A stretch of 24,854 nucleotides of DNA from Chloroflexota bacterium (GCA_016210495.1 JACQUC010000250.1:1-24854); one strand, 5' to 3'; counted from the stretch's first letter, positions 7,245-15,889 are shown. Notes: generated from the letters alone by a model not told the origin. Program-made: numbers and translations.

Positions 7245-8288
7245 ATGCCAAAACCATTTCTGCCTGCATTGCTCGTACTTGTCCTCGCGTCTCTTGTGGT
7301 TCTGTCTGCCGGTTGCGCCCCGGCAGCACCAACCCCGGCAGCATCCAAGCCTGCGGAATCGAAGCCTGTCGCCCAGCCTGCCCAGCCGGCGAAAGAGGTT
7401 CCCGAGCAGCCGACGTTGAAGGTGGGCGCGCTGCCCGTTTCTTCTCTCGCGCCCCTCTACATCGCTCAAATGAAGGGCTGGTTCAAGGATGAGGGGATAA
7501 CCATCGAAACAACCCCGCAGTTCGGGATGCAGGGGATGGCCATACTCGAGTCCGGCAAGATGGACCTCAATTTCGCCGACGTCGTCGGCGCGATCATTAC
7601 GTTGCAGCAAGGATTTAAGTTTGTGATCGTCGCTCCTGCTTCCAGCGCTCGCGACGCGGCCCCCGACTCATCGGGGCTGGCCGTGCTGAAGGATTCGGGG
7701 ATCAAGCGGCCTAAGGATCTGGAGGGCAAGCGTCTTGCCGTCGACGCGCTACGAGGCATGGGCTGGACGTACATGCGCAACTTGGTCGAGAAAGATGGCG
7801 GAGATCCCAACAAACTCAATTTCATGGAGTTGCCTCCCCCGCAAATGGTTGACCCGCTCATCAACAAACAGATCGATGCGGCCAACGTGATGGAGCCTGC
7901 CCATTCGGTGCTTCTGAAGACAGGCAAGGTTGAGATCATCGCTTATCCGCTTGTCGGCACACAGCCCAAGATGGACATCTCTATGATCATGGCTCGCGAA
8001 GAATGGGTCCAGAAGAACCCGATAACCTTGAGAAACTTCCTGCGTGCCTATGGCAAAGCCATCGATTTCATCAACAAGAACGAAGCTGAGGCCCGCAAGG
8101 CAGTCGCCGAGTATGCCAAGCTTGATCCGTCCATCGCGGACGTCATGAATCTCAACGCCTTCAGGCCGCAGCTTCAGCCTGATCAGATTGAGAAGACGAT
8201 GGATCTGATGGTCAAGAACGGTATCATCAACGCGAAGGTTGACATCAAGAAGGGCATTTGGCCGACCGCGCTGAACCTGCCCAAATGA
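7245..8288 (+). CDS. ABC-type solute-binding lipoprotein (SsuA/ThiY/NMT1-like)
   Basis: The extracytoplasmic substrate-binding component of an importer, 347 aa. The signal peptide spans residues 1-23 and ends in the lipobox LSAGC with lipidated C24, followed by an Ala/Pro/Lys linker. The mature part begins with LKVGALPVSSLAPLYIAQMKGWFKDEG, a pattern (split here: LKVGALPVSS and APLYIAQMKGWF) typical of the NMT1/SsuA fold that binds sulfonates, nitrate, pyrimidine or thiamine precursors. The ATG at 7245 was preferred to a longer frame from 7185 because GGAGG precedes it and the signal peptide starts there. No permease or ATPase gene follows, so its transporter partners lie elsewhere or are missing. 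It probably imports the substrate of the neighbouring catabolic enzymes (inference). Confidence 0.88.
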   Translation: MPKPFLPALLVLVLASLVVLSAGCAPAAPTPAASKPAESKPVAQPAQPAKEVPEQPTLKVGALPVSSLAPLYIAQMKGWFKDEGITIETTPQFGMQGMAILESGKMDLNFADVVGAIITLQQGFKFVIVAPASSARDAAPDSSGLAVLKDSGIKRPKDLEGKRLAVDALRGMGWTYMRNLVEKDGGDPNKLNFMELPPPQMVDPLINKQIDAANVMEPAHSVLLKTGKVEIIAYPLVGTQPKMDISMIMAREEWVQKNPITLRNFLRAYGKAIDFINKNEAEARKAVAEYAKLDPSIADVMNLNAFRPQLQPDQIEKTMDLMVKNGIINAKVDIKKGIWPTALNLPK

Positions 8289-8356
8289 TTCATTGGATGC
8301 TTTGGTTGTAGCAAGGAGGTCGCTAATTCTACTGCCTGCGCAGTTTGGGAGGCTCT

Positions 8357-9346
8357 ATGCTTCCGCACAGCCCGATCTTCGTGGATAATGCTGTAACCCT
8401 TGCCCGGCGGCTGAAGCTCTTTCTTGCCCTTTCTAGAACCTTACAAGCGACGTTGAGCATTGCTCAGCCTGGCTTAGGCGCGGTGCTAGCCGTCGGCGCA
8501 ATCCCCCCCGCGGACAAAACGGTGGTGGGTGTGATAGCCGCCTGGGCGGGGCTTCACGCCGTCTTTGCCATGAACGATCTGTTGGACGTCGAGTTTGACA
8601 GGAGGCGGTTTCAACGTGTCCGCACATATCAAGGCTTCGATATCGATGCCGCGATTGTCAGGCATCCGCTTGCCCTCGGATACATCAGTCCTACCTCAGC
8701 AGTCCTGTGGATTGCATTCCTCACCACGATTGCTCTGGTCGCGGCTTTCTGGCTAAGTCCGATCTCAGCGGCCCTATTTGTGTCATCAGTCATCCTAGAG
8801 TGGGGGTACTGCAAGCTAGCTAAGGTTTCGCCCTGGAAGTTCTTACCCACCGGCTTGATGATAGGCTTTGGGAGTCTGGCCGGCTGGTTTGCTGTGAGCA
8901 ACGAAGTAAACCTAACCCTGGTTGTATTCTTCCTGTGGATGGCTGCGTGGGAAATCGGCGGTAGAAACATCGTGAATGATTGGTCGGATATCGAGGAGGA
9001 TATTTATCTGGGCATCAAGACCGTGCCCGCAACGTTCGGTGTTGGGTCAGCAGGAAAGCTAGCGTTTGTAGGCATTGTGCTAACGTTCCTTCTTAGCCTC
9101 GCGCTCGCCTTCACAGCCAACCTCAGTTGGTTGTATCTGGTGGGAGCAATGGTCGCGGGAGTGTACATGCTTCTGGTTCCAGGATTGAGGCTGCTTCGCG
9201 AGCCTGATCGAATTGAGCTTGCTCCAATTCTGTTCAATCGAGCCAGTCTTTACCCAGCAGCAATGCTGGCGATAGTGGTTGTGAGCATATACGTTCCACA
9301 TGTCGTAGACTGGGTGACGAGCTGGGTATATGTTCCAGTGCGATAA
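8357..9346 (+). CDS. UbiA-family prenyltransferase
   Basis: An integral membrane enzyme that transfers a prenyl chain onto an aromatic or related acceptor, as in quinone, heme or archaeal-type lipid synthesis. At 329 aa it has about nine hydrophobic helices. Both Mg-diphosphate-binding Asp motifs are present: NDLLDVEFD (N73, D74, D77, D81) and NDWSDIEED (D208, D211, D215). I take the ATG at 8357, with GGGAGG four bases upstream (tight spacing); a TTG twelve bases earlier is possible. It lies just before the quinone-linked electron-transfer operon, so menaquinone synthesis is tempting, but no other quinone genes are present. The acceptor cannot be told from the sequence. Confidence 0.85.
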   Translation: MLPHSPIFVDNAVTLARRLKLFLALSRTLQATLSIAQPGLGAVLAVGAIPPADKTVVGVIAAWAGLHAVFAMNDLLDVEFDRRRFQRVRTYQGFDIDAAIVRHPLALGYISPTSAVLWIAFLTTIALVAAFWLSPISAALFVSSVILEWGYCKLAKVSPWKFLPTGLMIGFGSLAGWFAVSNEVNLTLVVFFLWMAAWEIGGRNIVNDWSDIEEDIYLGIKTVPATFGVGSAGKLAFVGIVLTFLLSLALAFTANLSWLYLVGAMVAGVYMLLVPGLRLLREPDRIELAPILFNRASLYPAAMLAIVVVSIYVPHVVDWVTSWVYVPVR

Positions 9347-9389
9347 GCGGCCGTAGTAGAGAGAGGCCGTTTAGAAAGGATCTGCCAGG

Positions 9390-9457
9390 GTGCGGTTTGT
9401 CACGAAGCTGCTCAAGATGGACCTCGATGCCAAGTCCATAAAGATGGAGCAAGAACA
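9390..9457 (+). pseudogene. Truncated duplicate of the start of the 9841 gene
   Basis: A GTG-started frame encodes MRFVTKLLKMDLDAKSIKME, closely matching MRFVTKLLKMNLDLVSVNVE at the start of the 1229-residue protein 451 bp downstream. DNA similarity is clear over about 50 bp and then stops. After roughly 20 codons the similarity gives way to an alcohol dehydrogenase remnant in another frame. The nominal 67-codon frame is therefore a chimera and unlikely to be functional. It appears to be the relic of a lost paralog or a partial tandem duplication. Confidence 0.7.
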
Positions 9458-9795
9458 GAGGCGTTCACCGCCACCTGTGCGATCCCCGTTGGAGACGGCC
9501 TGGCCGCCGAAGCCCTTGCTCGCGTCGGAACGAACATCGTGGCTTTTGTCGGCGACCCGGAAAACGTGGGCGCCGGCTCCGACATGCTCATAGCGAGCTC
9601 GCTACCTTGTCTAGTCTTATGAAGGGCGGCGCCCACATCGGAGCGATCCACGCCACGGCGGAGGCAATGGGCGCCCTGCTCCACAGTCACCACGGTTTGG
9701 CCTGCCGCCTGCTGATGCCAACCGTGGTAAAGAACAACCTCTTTGCGGCGCCCACCGCTACGAGCGGGTAGCCGCGCTGCTGGCAGAGAACACGT
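9458..9795 (+). pseudogene. Decayed fragment of an iron-containing alcohol dehydrogenase
   Basis: Read in three frames in turn, this stretch matches the middle of the intact dehydrogenase at 309-1475. From 9458: EAFTATCAIP, then AFVGDPENVGAGSDMLIASS, aligning with EAYLTAAANP and TFVGNPGDLRAAADMLVASG; it ends at TGA 9620-9622. From 9619 in a second frame: GGAHIGAIHATAEAMGALLH and SHHGLACRLLMP, keeping the equivalents of the metal-binding histidines. From 9753 in a third frame: HRYERVAALLAENT, like the family's RYERVAELL helix. The N-terminal NAD-binding half and the C-terminus are missing. The divergence shows it is not a recent copy of the 309 gene. Confidence 0.75.
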
Positions 9796-9840
9796 TCCGG
9801 ATCGTAGTGTTTACATCCCTCGAATAGGTGGCTAGCGCCG

Positions 9841-12800
9841 ATGAGGTTTGTCACTAAGCTCTTGAAAATGAATCTCGACCTGGTCTCCGTCAACGTGGAG
9901 CGGGACCAACTGCTGATGCGTGGCCGGTCCGGCAGCCTCGACGGCGAAGTGTATCTGCGGCCGAAAGAGGTGATCGACCTCGTAAGGCTGGGCCTCAACG
10001 CGCCTACCATCGTCTTCGTCATCTTCTTCCCATTCTACTACCTGGTAGATTACTTGCGTCAAAACGCTGGCGACCAACGCCAGGCAATCTTCTCGATTGG
10101 CAGAGTGGCCTCACTGGCGTTGGCGGCAGTTCTACTGCTCGGCGCGTTCCCCTACTTCGCTCGCCACCCCTTACAGAGCGCCATCCTGCTCGCGGCGTTT
10201 GCCGTCCTGTTCCTGGCCACCTTTGCCACCAGCCAAATCGCGGCGCTGTTTTACGCCTTTGTCATTCTCGGCCTGTCCAGCTACTACCTTGCCGCCAGCC
10301 ACCTGGGGGTGGACGGTCACCTGTATGGGGTACTGGCTGTTCCGGTATCTATCATCACGTACTTCGCGGCGAAGTGTTTTGACGTTCCCGAACGCGCACA
10401 CCTCAGCCGGCTGCTTAACAACTCCACCTACGTGATCTCTCTCTTCTTCGGCGGATACGTGGCTGTGGGCGCTCCTTTCTATGTGTCAGCGGCCCCCTGG
10501 GAAGCCGCCCTGCCTTTGCTGGCCTTTTCAGCGCTGTACTTTGCCAGATACCGCGCCAACCGCACCATACGGCACCAGTACCTGGGCCTGATCTTTCTCG
10601 CCTCGGGCTACGTCTTTTTGCTGTACGCGTTGACGCCGTTGCCTCAAGCCTACTACGGCCCGGCGCTGGGCGCGCTCGGGATACTCTTGGCCATTGCAGG
10701 TGGCTTCCTTCGCCGCGCATCGAGCTTGACGCACGTCGCTCCCCTCTGGGTGGCGGCCGTGGGCTTACCCATCTTCGGGATCCCATACGGCTTCTTCGAC
10801 CAGACGGCCCTCCTGATCTCGCTTTCATTGGTCGCGGTCTGTACTTACCTTGTCAGCCGAACGGCACACGCAAACAAGCCCGGGACTTATGAACCCGAAT
10901 GGTGGTTCTCGGCCGTTCCCTTCGGCATCGCCAATGCGGTCGCGTTGGCAATCGCCTTCGCGCTCTTCGAGCTTGGATCGCCGTCCTTTGGCGCCACGGC
11001 CAGCGCGCTCGGTCTGGCGATTCTGTACTATCAGATCGCAGTAGACAGGGAGCCGTTCGCTCTGAGGAGCAGAAACGTCTACCTGCACGTCGCAGCTTTC
11101 TTTCTGGCTATGTTCTCCCTGCTGGCCCTGATCGCGCTGGACCCCTTCAAGCAGATACCGATCAACGCCTCGCTTATGCTGGTGCCATTAGCCGGCGTCC
11201 TGGTGCTGGCACGTTCCATAGAGCAGAAAGGAGAGCGGAGTGGCGCCCTGCAAAAGGCCACGTCGCTCTACGAGGGCAGCTACCTGGTTATGACGGCGGC
11301 CCTGGCCTGGCCGATCCTCTCAGGGGGCCATTCGGTCCCCGTGTCTTCCTTCGTGGCCATCGGCTTCCTGGTGCTCTATTTCGGGTTCATGAGTTTCAGC
11401 CGCAACGAGGGGCTGCTCTATTCGCCGGTGATCGTCGGCGCCTACCTGTACTACAACGTTCTGACCGGTGTAAGCGCACCTGCGCCGCTCGTAAGCGCCG
11501 CATATGCCGGCCTGGGCCTGGTGGCGATGGTCGTCGCCCTCACCTTCGCCCGACCTCAAAGGCCGCCCGGCAAGATGCTGTACTTCACCTGGTTCCTGTT
11601 CACCGGCCTGTCGATCCTGCCGGTGGCCCGCGATGCCATGCTCGCTGACTTCGCGCTCACCCTGTGCGCCGTGAGCTACCTGGTCGGCGCGAGATTCATC
11701 CCCGAGGCCGCGGGCGGCCGCCCGTTCCACCGCAATCCCACCGGAGGATTGCGCAACTTGACGGAGCTGATGGGCACCGTGGCCGCTCTCGCGTCACTCT
11801 TGCTCTTGCTGGTTCATCAGTCACTCTCGGGGGCAGTGGTCGTCACGGCCGCGCTGGCCGTGGCCTACGTCGTGGCCTTCCTCCGCTCCAGGGATCACGT
11901 TTACCTTTATCCTGGAAGCATCCTTCTGTCGTCGGCTTACCTGCTATCGCTCAAGCCCATCGCCACTTACGATAACGGGCTTCTCTTTATGCTGCCGCTG
12001 CTACTGCCGCTCTATGGTCTGGGCCATTACCTGTGGGCCAAACAGCAAGGCCACTTAGCCGTACCGCTGATGCTCGCGGGACATCTCGCCGCATTGGCGG
12101 CTATCGGGCTAGTCGTCTATTACCAGAACCTCGTGACGATGCCTGCTCTGGTGGTGGTCTCTTTGCTGCTGTACGCGGCTATCGCACTGGCCCTGGCGCG
12201 CACCGAGCGCGAGCCGTGGCAACTGCTGCCCGCGCTCATCTTTCCAGCGTTTGCGCTGTACTTTGCTACCACAGGCATCGGCGCGCTGGAAACCCGCCTC
12301 GCCGCGCTGGCCCCGCTGGGGATCGTGTACGCCGGCCTGGCCGGCCTCGTCAGGAAGAAGATAGATGCCTGGCTGGCTCGGCCCATCTTCACGGCGGCCG
12401 TGCTGGTGGCCCTGGCGGTCAGCGCCGCGACGTTCATCTCGGGCGGGACTCAGGAGGCCCAACTGGCGACCGTCGCCAGCGCCGCAGCCTACGTACTGGT
12501 TCACATCCTGCTGGCCCGGCACGAGTTCGTGTACCTCGTCGTCCTGTCGTTGGGCCTGCTGGCTTACCACTTGTTGCTGGCCTCGGTGGATTCCTTCTCC
12601 CGTGACCTCATCCAGTACTTCGCGGTCGGGCTAATCCTGTGCGGCGTGATCTTCCTGGTGCCCCCCGCTCTCCAGGCGGTGGGCTACCGCAAGCCAATAT
12701 GGACGCTGTTGGTCGATAATCAGGGATGGGCCTTCGTTCTTTCGTTGCCGATATTCATCGCCGTGCCCCTGGTGATCGCGCAGTACACCGTCACCGCCTC

Positions 12801-13530
12801 CGCCAACCCAACCTTCTGCGCCGGTTGCCACTCCATGAAGAGCTACTACGAAACGTGGCAGAAATCGGGACACGTACAGAAGGCCAGCCCCCCCGTCGCC
12901 TGCGACACCTGCCACTACCCGCCCGGCGGCCCCGAGGTGCTGCTTACTGGCAGAGTCACCGGACTGATGATGACGGTCGGCGAGATGGCCGGCCTCCAGC
13001 CCAGCAAGTTCCACGGGCGCGTGCTGGACGCCAACTGTCTTCAGCCGGGATGCCATACCAAAGAGAAGCTCACCAACTGGCTGGTCTTCAAGGGCGTCAA
13101 ATTCAACCACTCTACAATGATAGACCAGCGCGTCCGCGACATCGACCTCAACTGCACATCTTGCCACGCTCGAATCAAAGAGAACGCCGAGCGCCACTTT
13201 GAGGTGTCGGAGACCGTCTGCTACTACTGCCACCTCATGGGCCGGACGAACGAGCGGGGTACGGCCGTGGGCACCTGCGCCACCTGCCACGACGCCGCCG
13301 TCGAAACCAGGGCCACTTCCCAGTTCTTTACCCTTGGCGGCACGGCCGCCGGCGCGGTCGAAAGATCGCGCTGCCTTTCGTGCCACGCCACGACCAGCCA
13401 GGCCGACGACGCTAATCTGATGCACGACGCCCATGTCACGCGCATGAAGGTGTTCGGGGGGCGCAAGGTAGAGTGTTTCGAGTGCCATTCGGAGGTTAGG
13501 CATGGAAATCTTCCAGGGAGTAGGAAGTAG
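9841..13530 (+). CDS. Giant polytopic membrane protein fused to a NapC/NirT-like multiheme cytochrome c domain
   Basis: 1229 aa in three parts. Residues 1-50 form a small soluble domain. Residues about 54-985 hold roughly 33-34 hydrophobic stretches by eye, with no domain I recognise. The last helix (about 965-987) leads into FCAGCHSMKSYYETWQKSGH, the signature of NapC/NirT/NrfH quinol-oxidising cytochromes, where Met after CxxCH is a usual heme ligand. Heme motifs: CAGCH 993, CDTCH 1021, CLQPGCH 1066 (a CX4CH variant), CTSCH 1105, CYYCH 1127, CATCH 1146, CLSCH 1178, CFECH 1212. This suggests eight c-hemes on the outer face. The ribosome binding site AGGTGG is nine bases upstream. It opens the electron-transfer operon and overlaps the next gene by 29 bp. 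Likely role: quinone-linked electron entry or exit; the giant membrane part is unexplained. Confidence 0.85.
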   Translation: MRFVTKLLKMNLDLVSVNVERDQLLMRGRSGSLDGEVYLRPKEVIDLVRLGLNAPTIVFVIFFPFYYLVDYLRQNAGDQRQAIFSIGRVASLALAAVLLLGAFPYFARHPLQSAILLAAFAVLFLATFATSQIAALFYAFVILGLSSYYLAASHLGVDGHLYGVLAVPVSIITYFAAKCFDVPERAHLSRLLNNSTYVISLFFGGYVAVGAPFYVSAAPWEAALPLLAFSALYFARYRANRTIRHQYLGLIFLASGYVFLLYALTPLPQAYYGPALGALGILLAIAGGFLRRASSLTHVAPLWVAAVGLPIFGIPYGFFDQTALLISLSLVAVCTYLVSRTAHANKPGTYEPEWWFSAVPFGIANAVALAIAFALFELGSPSFGATASALGLAILYYQIAVDREPFALRSRNVYLHVAAFFLAMFSLLALIALDPFKQIPINASLMLVPLAGVLVLARSIEQKGERSGALQKATSLYEGSYLVMTAALAWPILSGGHSVPVSSFVAIGFLVLYFGFMSFSRNEGLLYSPVIVGAYLYYNVLTGVSAPAPLVSAAYAGLGLVAMVVALTFARPQRPPGKMLYFTWFLFTGLSILPVARDAMLADFALTLCAVSYLVGARFIPEAAGGRPFHRNPTGGLRNLTELMGTVAALASLLLLLVHQSLSGAVVVTAALAVAYVVAFLRSRDHVYLYPGSILLSSAYLLSLKPIATYDNGLLFMLPLLLPLYGLGHYLWAKQQGHLAVPLMLAGHLAALAAIGLVVYYQNLVTMPALVVVSLLLYAAIALALARTEREPWQLLPALIFPAFALYFATTGIGALETRLAALAPLGIVYAGLAGLVRKKIDAWLARPIFTAAVLVALAVSAATFISGGTQEAQLATVASAAAYVLVHILLARHEFVYLVVLSLGLLAYHLLLASVDSFSRDLIQYFAVGLILCGVIFLVPPALQAVGYRKPIWTLLVDNQGWAFVLSLPIFIAVPLVIAQYTVTASANPTFCAGCHSMKSYYETWQKSGHVQKASPPVACDTCHYPPGGPEVLLTGRVTGLMMTVGEMAGLQPSKFHGRVLDANCLQPGCHTKEKLTNWLVFKGVKFNHSTMIDQRVRDIDLNCTSCHARIKENAERHFEVSETVCYYCHLMGRTNERGTAVGTCATCHDAAVETRATSQFFTLGGTAAGAVERSRCLSCHATTSQADDANLMHDAHVTRMKVFGGRKVECFECHSEVRHGNLPGSRK

Positions 13531-15379
13531 GGAGCAGGGAATTAGCGGAGAGTTGGAGCCTATTACAGTGTCTCAGTACGGCGCGACGGTCCTGGGCGTT
13601 GGAGACCTGATCGGCGGTGCCCCGTGTCGGCAGGCGTGCCCGGTCAACACCGACGCGGGACTGTATGCCTCCCTCGTTGGCCGGGGACACTTCTCCGGCG
13701 CCTTCGACGTTGCCAGACGGCCTAACCCGTTGGTTCACATCTGCGCGCGCGTTTGCGGCCGGCCCTGCGAGTTGGCCTGCCGAAGGGGCCGCCTCGATTC
13801 GCCCGTGTCCATCAGGGCCCTCAAACGATTTGTCACCGATTTCGCGCGCGAGCTGCCAGCCCCGCTGACTCTTGCCCCGATGCATCAGGGACAGCCGGCG
13901 GAGCGCCTCGGGCCAACTCCGGGAAACGACGGCTCGCGGGGCGACGCCCCGAAAGTGGCCATCGTCGGATCCGGCCCGGCCGGCTTGTCGGCTGCTCACG
14001 GCCTCGCTCGCGCTGGCCACAAAGTAACGATCTTTGAGGCGCTGCCCTTGCCGGGGGGAATGCTCAGATATGGCATACCGGAGCATCGGCTGCCCAGACG
14101 AATCCTGGGCCAGGAACTCGAGCCGATCTGGGAAGCGGGCGTCGAACTGAAGACGGATTGCTCGCTGGGCAAAGACTTCTCGCTGGATGACCTGCGCGAG
14201 GACGGTTACCGGGCCATTCTCTTGGCCATAGGCGCCCAGCAGGGCAACGCCCTGGGAATCGAAGGGGAGAATCTCTACGGTGTGGTAAGCGCGCTGGACT
14301 TCCTGAAAGGGGTGGCGCAGGGATCGCGGTCGGCGACGGGCCAGAAGGTGGTCGTGGTCGGGGGCGGCTTCACGGCCCTTGACGCGGCCCGGACGGCACG
14401 AAGAGTCGGAGCTGCCGAAGTGTGCGTGGTCTACCGGCGGTCCAGAGAGCAGATGCCGGCCGACCCGGAAGAGGTGGGGCACGCCGGGGAAGAGGGGATT
14501 GCGTTCTCATTACAGGCCGCGCCAGTGTGCATCGAACGGGGCGACGACGGCTGTCTCTGCCTTCGTTGCGTGCGGACACAGGCGGCGGGCTTGGGGCCGC
14601 AGCACCGGGCGATGCCCGTGGCCGTTCCCGATTCGGAGTTCGCCATCCTTGCCAACCTCGTGATCCTGGCCACCGGGCAAAGGCCGGACCTGAGTGGCCT
14701 GGACGAACGGATAAGAGTATCCCAGGCGGGCACCATCGAGGTCGACCCCGAAACGCTCGCCACCACTGCTGCCGGCATCTTTGCCGCTGGCGATGCCGCC
14801 TTCGGGCCACGGCTCGTCATCCACGCGATCGCCGATGGCCTCAGGGCCGCCACGGTTATCGAGCGATACCTTGCCGGCGCTGAGGTCGAGAGCCGCGCAA
14901 GCTCTCGATTGACGTACGTTGCCACCCCCGTTTCGCCCAGCGCTGTGGGACGTGTGCCGAGGCACAGCGTGCCTGCGCTCTCGCCCAGCCAGCGCCACGG
15001 CCACGAGGAAGTGGAACTTGGCTACGACGCCAGGCTGGCCACCGCCGAGGGACGTCGCTGCCTCCAGTGTTTCGCGCACACCGTCTTCGAGGCCAGCCGG
15101 TGCATCCTGTGTGGTGCCTGTGTAGATGTCTGCCCCTCCGGTTGCTTGAAAATCGTCAGCGCGGAGCGGTTGATCGGTCACGACGAGCGCAGCGTTGGCG
15201 TTTTGGAGAGGCGGCGCGCCGAGGCCCATCGCGCGGCCGGTGGGTCACGCGCCACCATCCCGCCTGGCGTTGCCATCATCAAGGACGAGGAGCGCTGCAC
15301 CCGCTGTGGCCTGTGCGCACAGCGGTGCCCCACCGAAGCCATTCACCTGGTATCTGTTCGGTGGAAGGAGGCAGTTTGA
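13502..15379 (+). CDS. GltD-like FAD/NAD(P)H oxidoreductase with extra [4Fe-4S] clusters
   Basis: A cytoplasmic flavoprotein of 625 aa that should move electrons between NAD(P)H and iron-sulfur carriers. Order: N-terminal cluster-binding helical domain with C42/C46 and C81, C85, C89, C93; FAD fold GSGPAG (156-161); NAD(P) fold GGGFTA (287-292) followed by YRRSR (311-315), which suggests NADPH; ATGQRPD (390-396) and GIFAAGDA (425-432). The C-terminal two-cluster ferredoxin has C534, C537, C540, C544 and C599, C602, C605, C609. GGAGG lies six bases before the ATG. The gene starts inside the end of the preceding one, and its first 20 codons come from a purine-rich repeat. It is followed immediately by the Rieske gene, which suggests coupling to the cytochrome b complex. 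Confidence 0.9.
   Translation: MEIFQGVGSREQGISGELEPITVSQYGATVLGVGDLIGGAPCRQACPVNTDAGLYASLVGRGHFSGAFDVARRPNPLVHICARVCGRPCELACRRGRLDSPVSIRALKRFVTDFARELPAPLTLAPMHQGQPAERLGPTPGNDGSRGDAPKVAIVGSGPAGLSAAHGLARAGHKVTIFEALPLPGGMLRYGIPEHRLPRRILGQELEPIWEAGVELKTDCSLGKDFSLDDLREDGYRAILLAIGAQQGNALGIEGENLYGVVSALDFLKGVAQGSRSATGQKVVVVGGGFTALDAARTARRVGAAEVCVVYRRSREQMPADPEEVGHAGEEGIAFSLQAAPVCIERGDDGCLCLRCVRTQAAGLGPQHRAMPVAVPDSEFAILANLVILATGQRPDLSGLDERIRVSQAGTIEVDPETLATTAAGIFAAGDAAFGPRLVIHAIADGLRAATVIERYLAGAEVESRASSRLTYVATPVSPSAVGRVPRHSVPALSPSQRHGHEEVELGYDARLATAEGRRCLQCFAHTVFEASRCILCGACVDVCPSGCLKIVSAERLIGHDERSVGVLERRRAEAHRAAGGSRATIPPGVAIIKDEERCTRCGLCAQRCPTEAIHLVSVRWKEAV
13516..13540. repeat. Purine-rich tandem repeat at a gene junction
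   Basis: Imperfect units GGGAGTA, GGAAGTA, GGGAGCA and GGGA follow each other. They encode both the C-terminal residues of the heme protein (stop at 13528-13530) and the N-terminus of the oxidoreductase. Similar GGGAGTA arrays occur in intergenic DNA of some bacteria. Confidence 0.5.
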
Positions 15380-15380
15380 G

Positions 15381-15872
15381 ATGGAGTCCGGAGAACGAGG
15401 CTGGATACAACTCAACTCGACGGCCATTTCTCGTCGCAAGTTCCTGGGCTTGGTCGGCTTGGCTGGCATAGTGGGGTCGATGGGGATTGCCACGCTGGCT
15501 ACCGTCCGATCTCTCGTGCCAAACGTTCTCTACGAGCCCTCCACCAGGTTTCGGGCAGGCAAGCTACAGGATTTCACTTTGGGCTCTATCACGTTCATTA
15601 AGGAGAAAAAGGTTTACATCCAGCGTGACGAAAAGGGCTTGTTCGCCATGTCGGCCATCTGCACCCACCTAGGCTGCACCGTCCCGTGGCTCGAGGCCAA
15701 CGGGCACTTCGAGTGCCCCTGCCACGGCGGCAAGTACCATCGCGATGGCCACAATTTCGCCGGGCCTCCACCGCGCCCTCTCGACCGCCTGAAGATCGAA
15801 CTTGATGCGATTGGTCGGGTGACGGTGGACACGGCGAAGGTAGTCGACGGAGAGTACCGGCTGAACGTCTAG
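15381..15872 (+). CDS. Rieske [2Fe-2S] protein with Tat signal
   Basis: The high-potential iron-sulfur subunit of a cytochrome bc-type complex, 163 aa. The N-terminus carries a twin-arginine signal/anchor SRRKFLG (residues 17-23) followed by a hydrophobic helix. Cluster ligands are C94 and H96 in CTHLGC and C112 and H115 in CPCHGG; C99 and C114 provide the disulfide. Start ATG at 15381, with AAGGAGG nine bases before it, two bases after the previous stop. A longer frame from 15195 lies inside the upstream gene and is not used. It is paired with the cytochrome b gene 17 bp downstream. Function: electron transfer from quinol to periplasmic cytochrome c, or the reverse if the complex runs backward. 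Confidence 0.95.
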   Translation: MESGERGWIQLNSTAISRRKFLGLVGLAGIVGSMGIATLATVRSLVPNVLYEPSTRFRAGKLQDFTLGSITFIKEKKVYIQRDEKGLFAMSAICTHLGCTVPWLEANGHFECPCHGGKYHRDGHNFAGPPPRPLDRLKIELDAIGRVTVDTAKVVDGEYRLNV

Positions 15873-15889
15873 CGAGGTATCCCGGATCT

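Noticed and set aside
12631..13503. Long reverse-strand open frame of 290 codons
   Set aside because: It lies opposite the heme-binding region of the fusion gene, where high G+C suppresses stops; the forward frame has eight heme motifs and the reverse one has no recognisable features.
13496..14482. Reverse-strand open frame of 328 codons
   Set aside because: Antisense to the well-supported flavoprotein gene; no motif, and no ribosome binding site consistent with expression.
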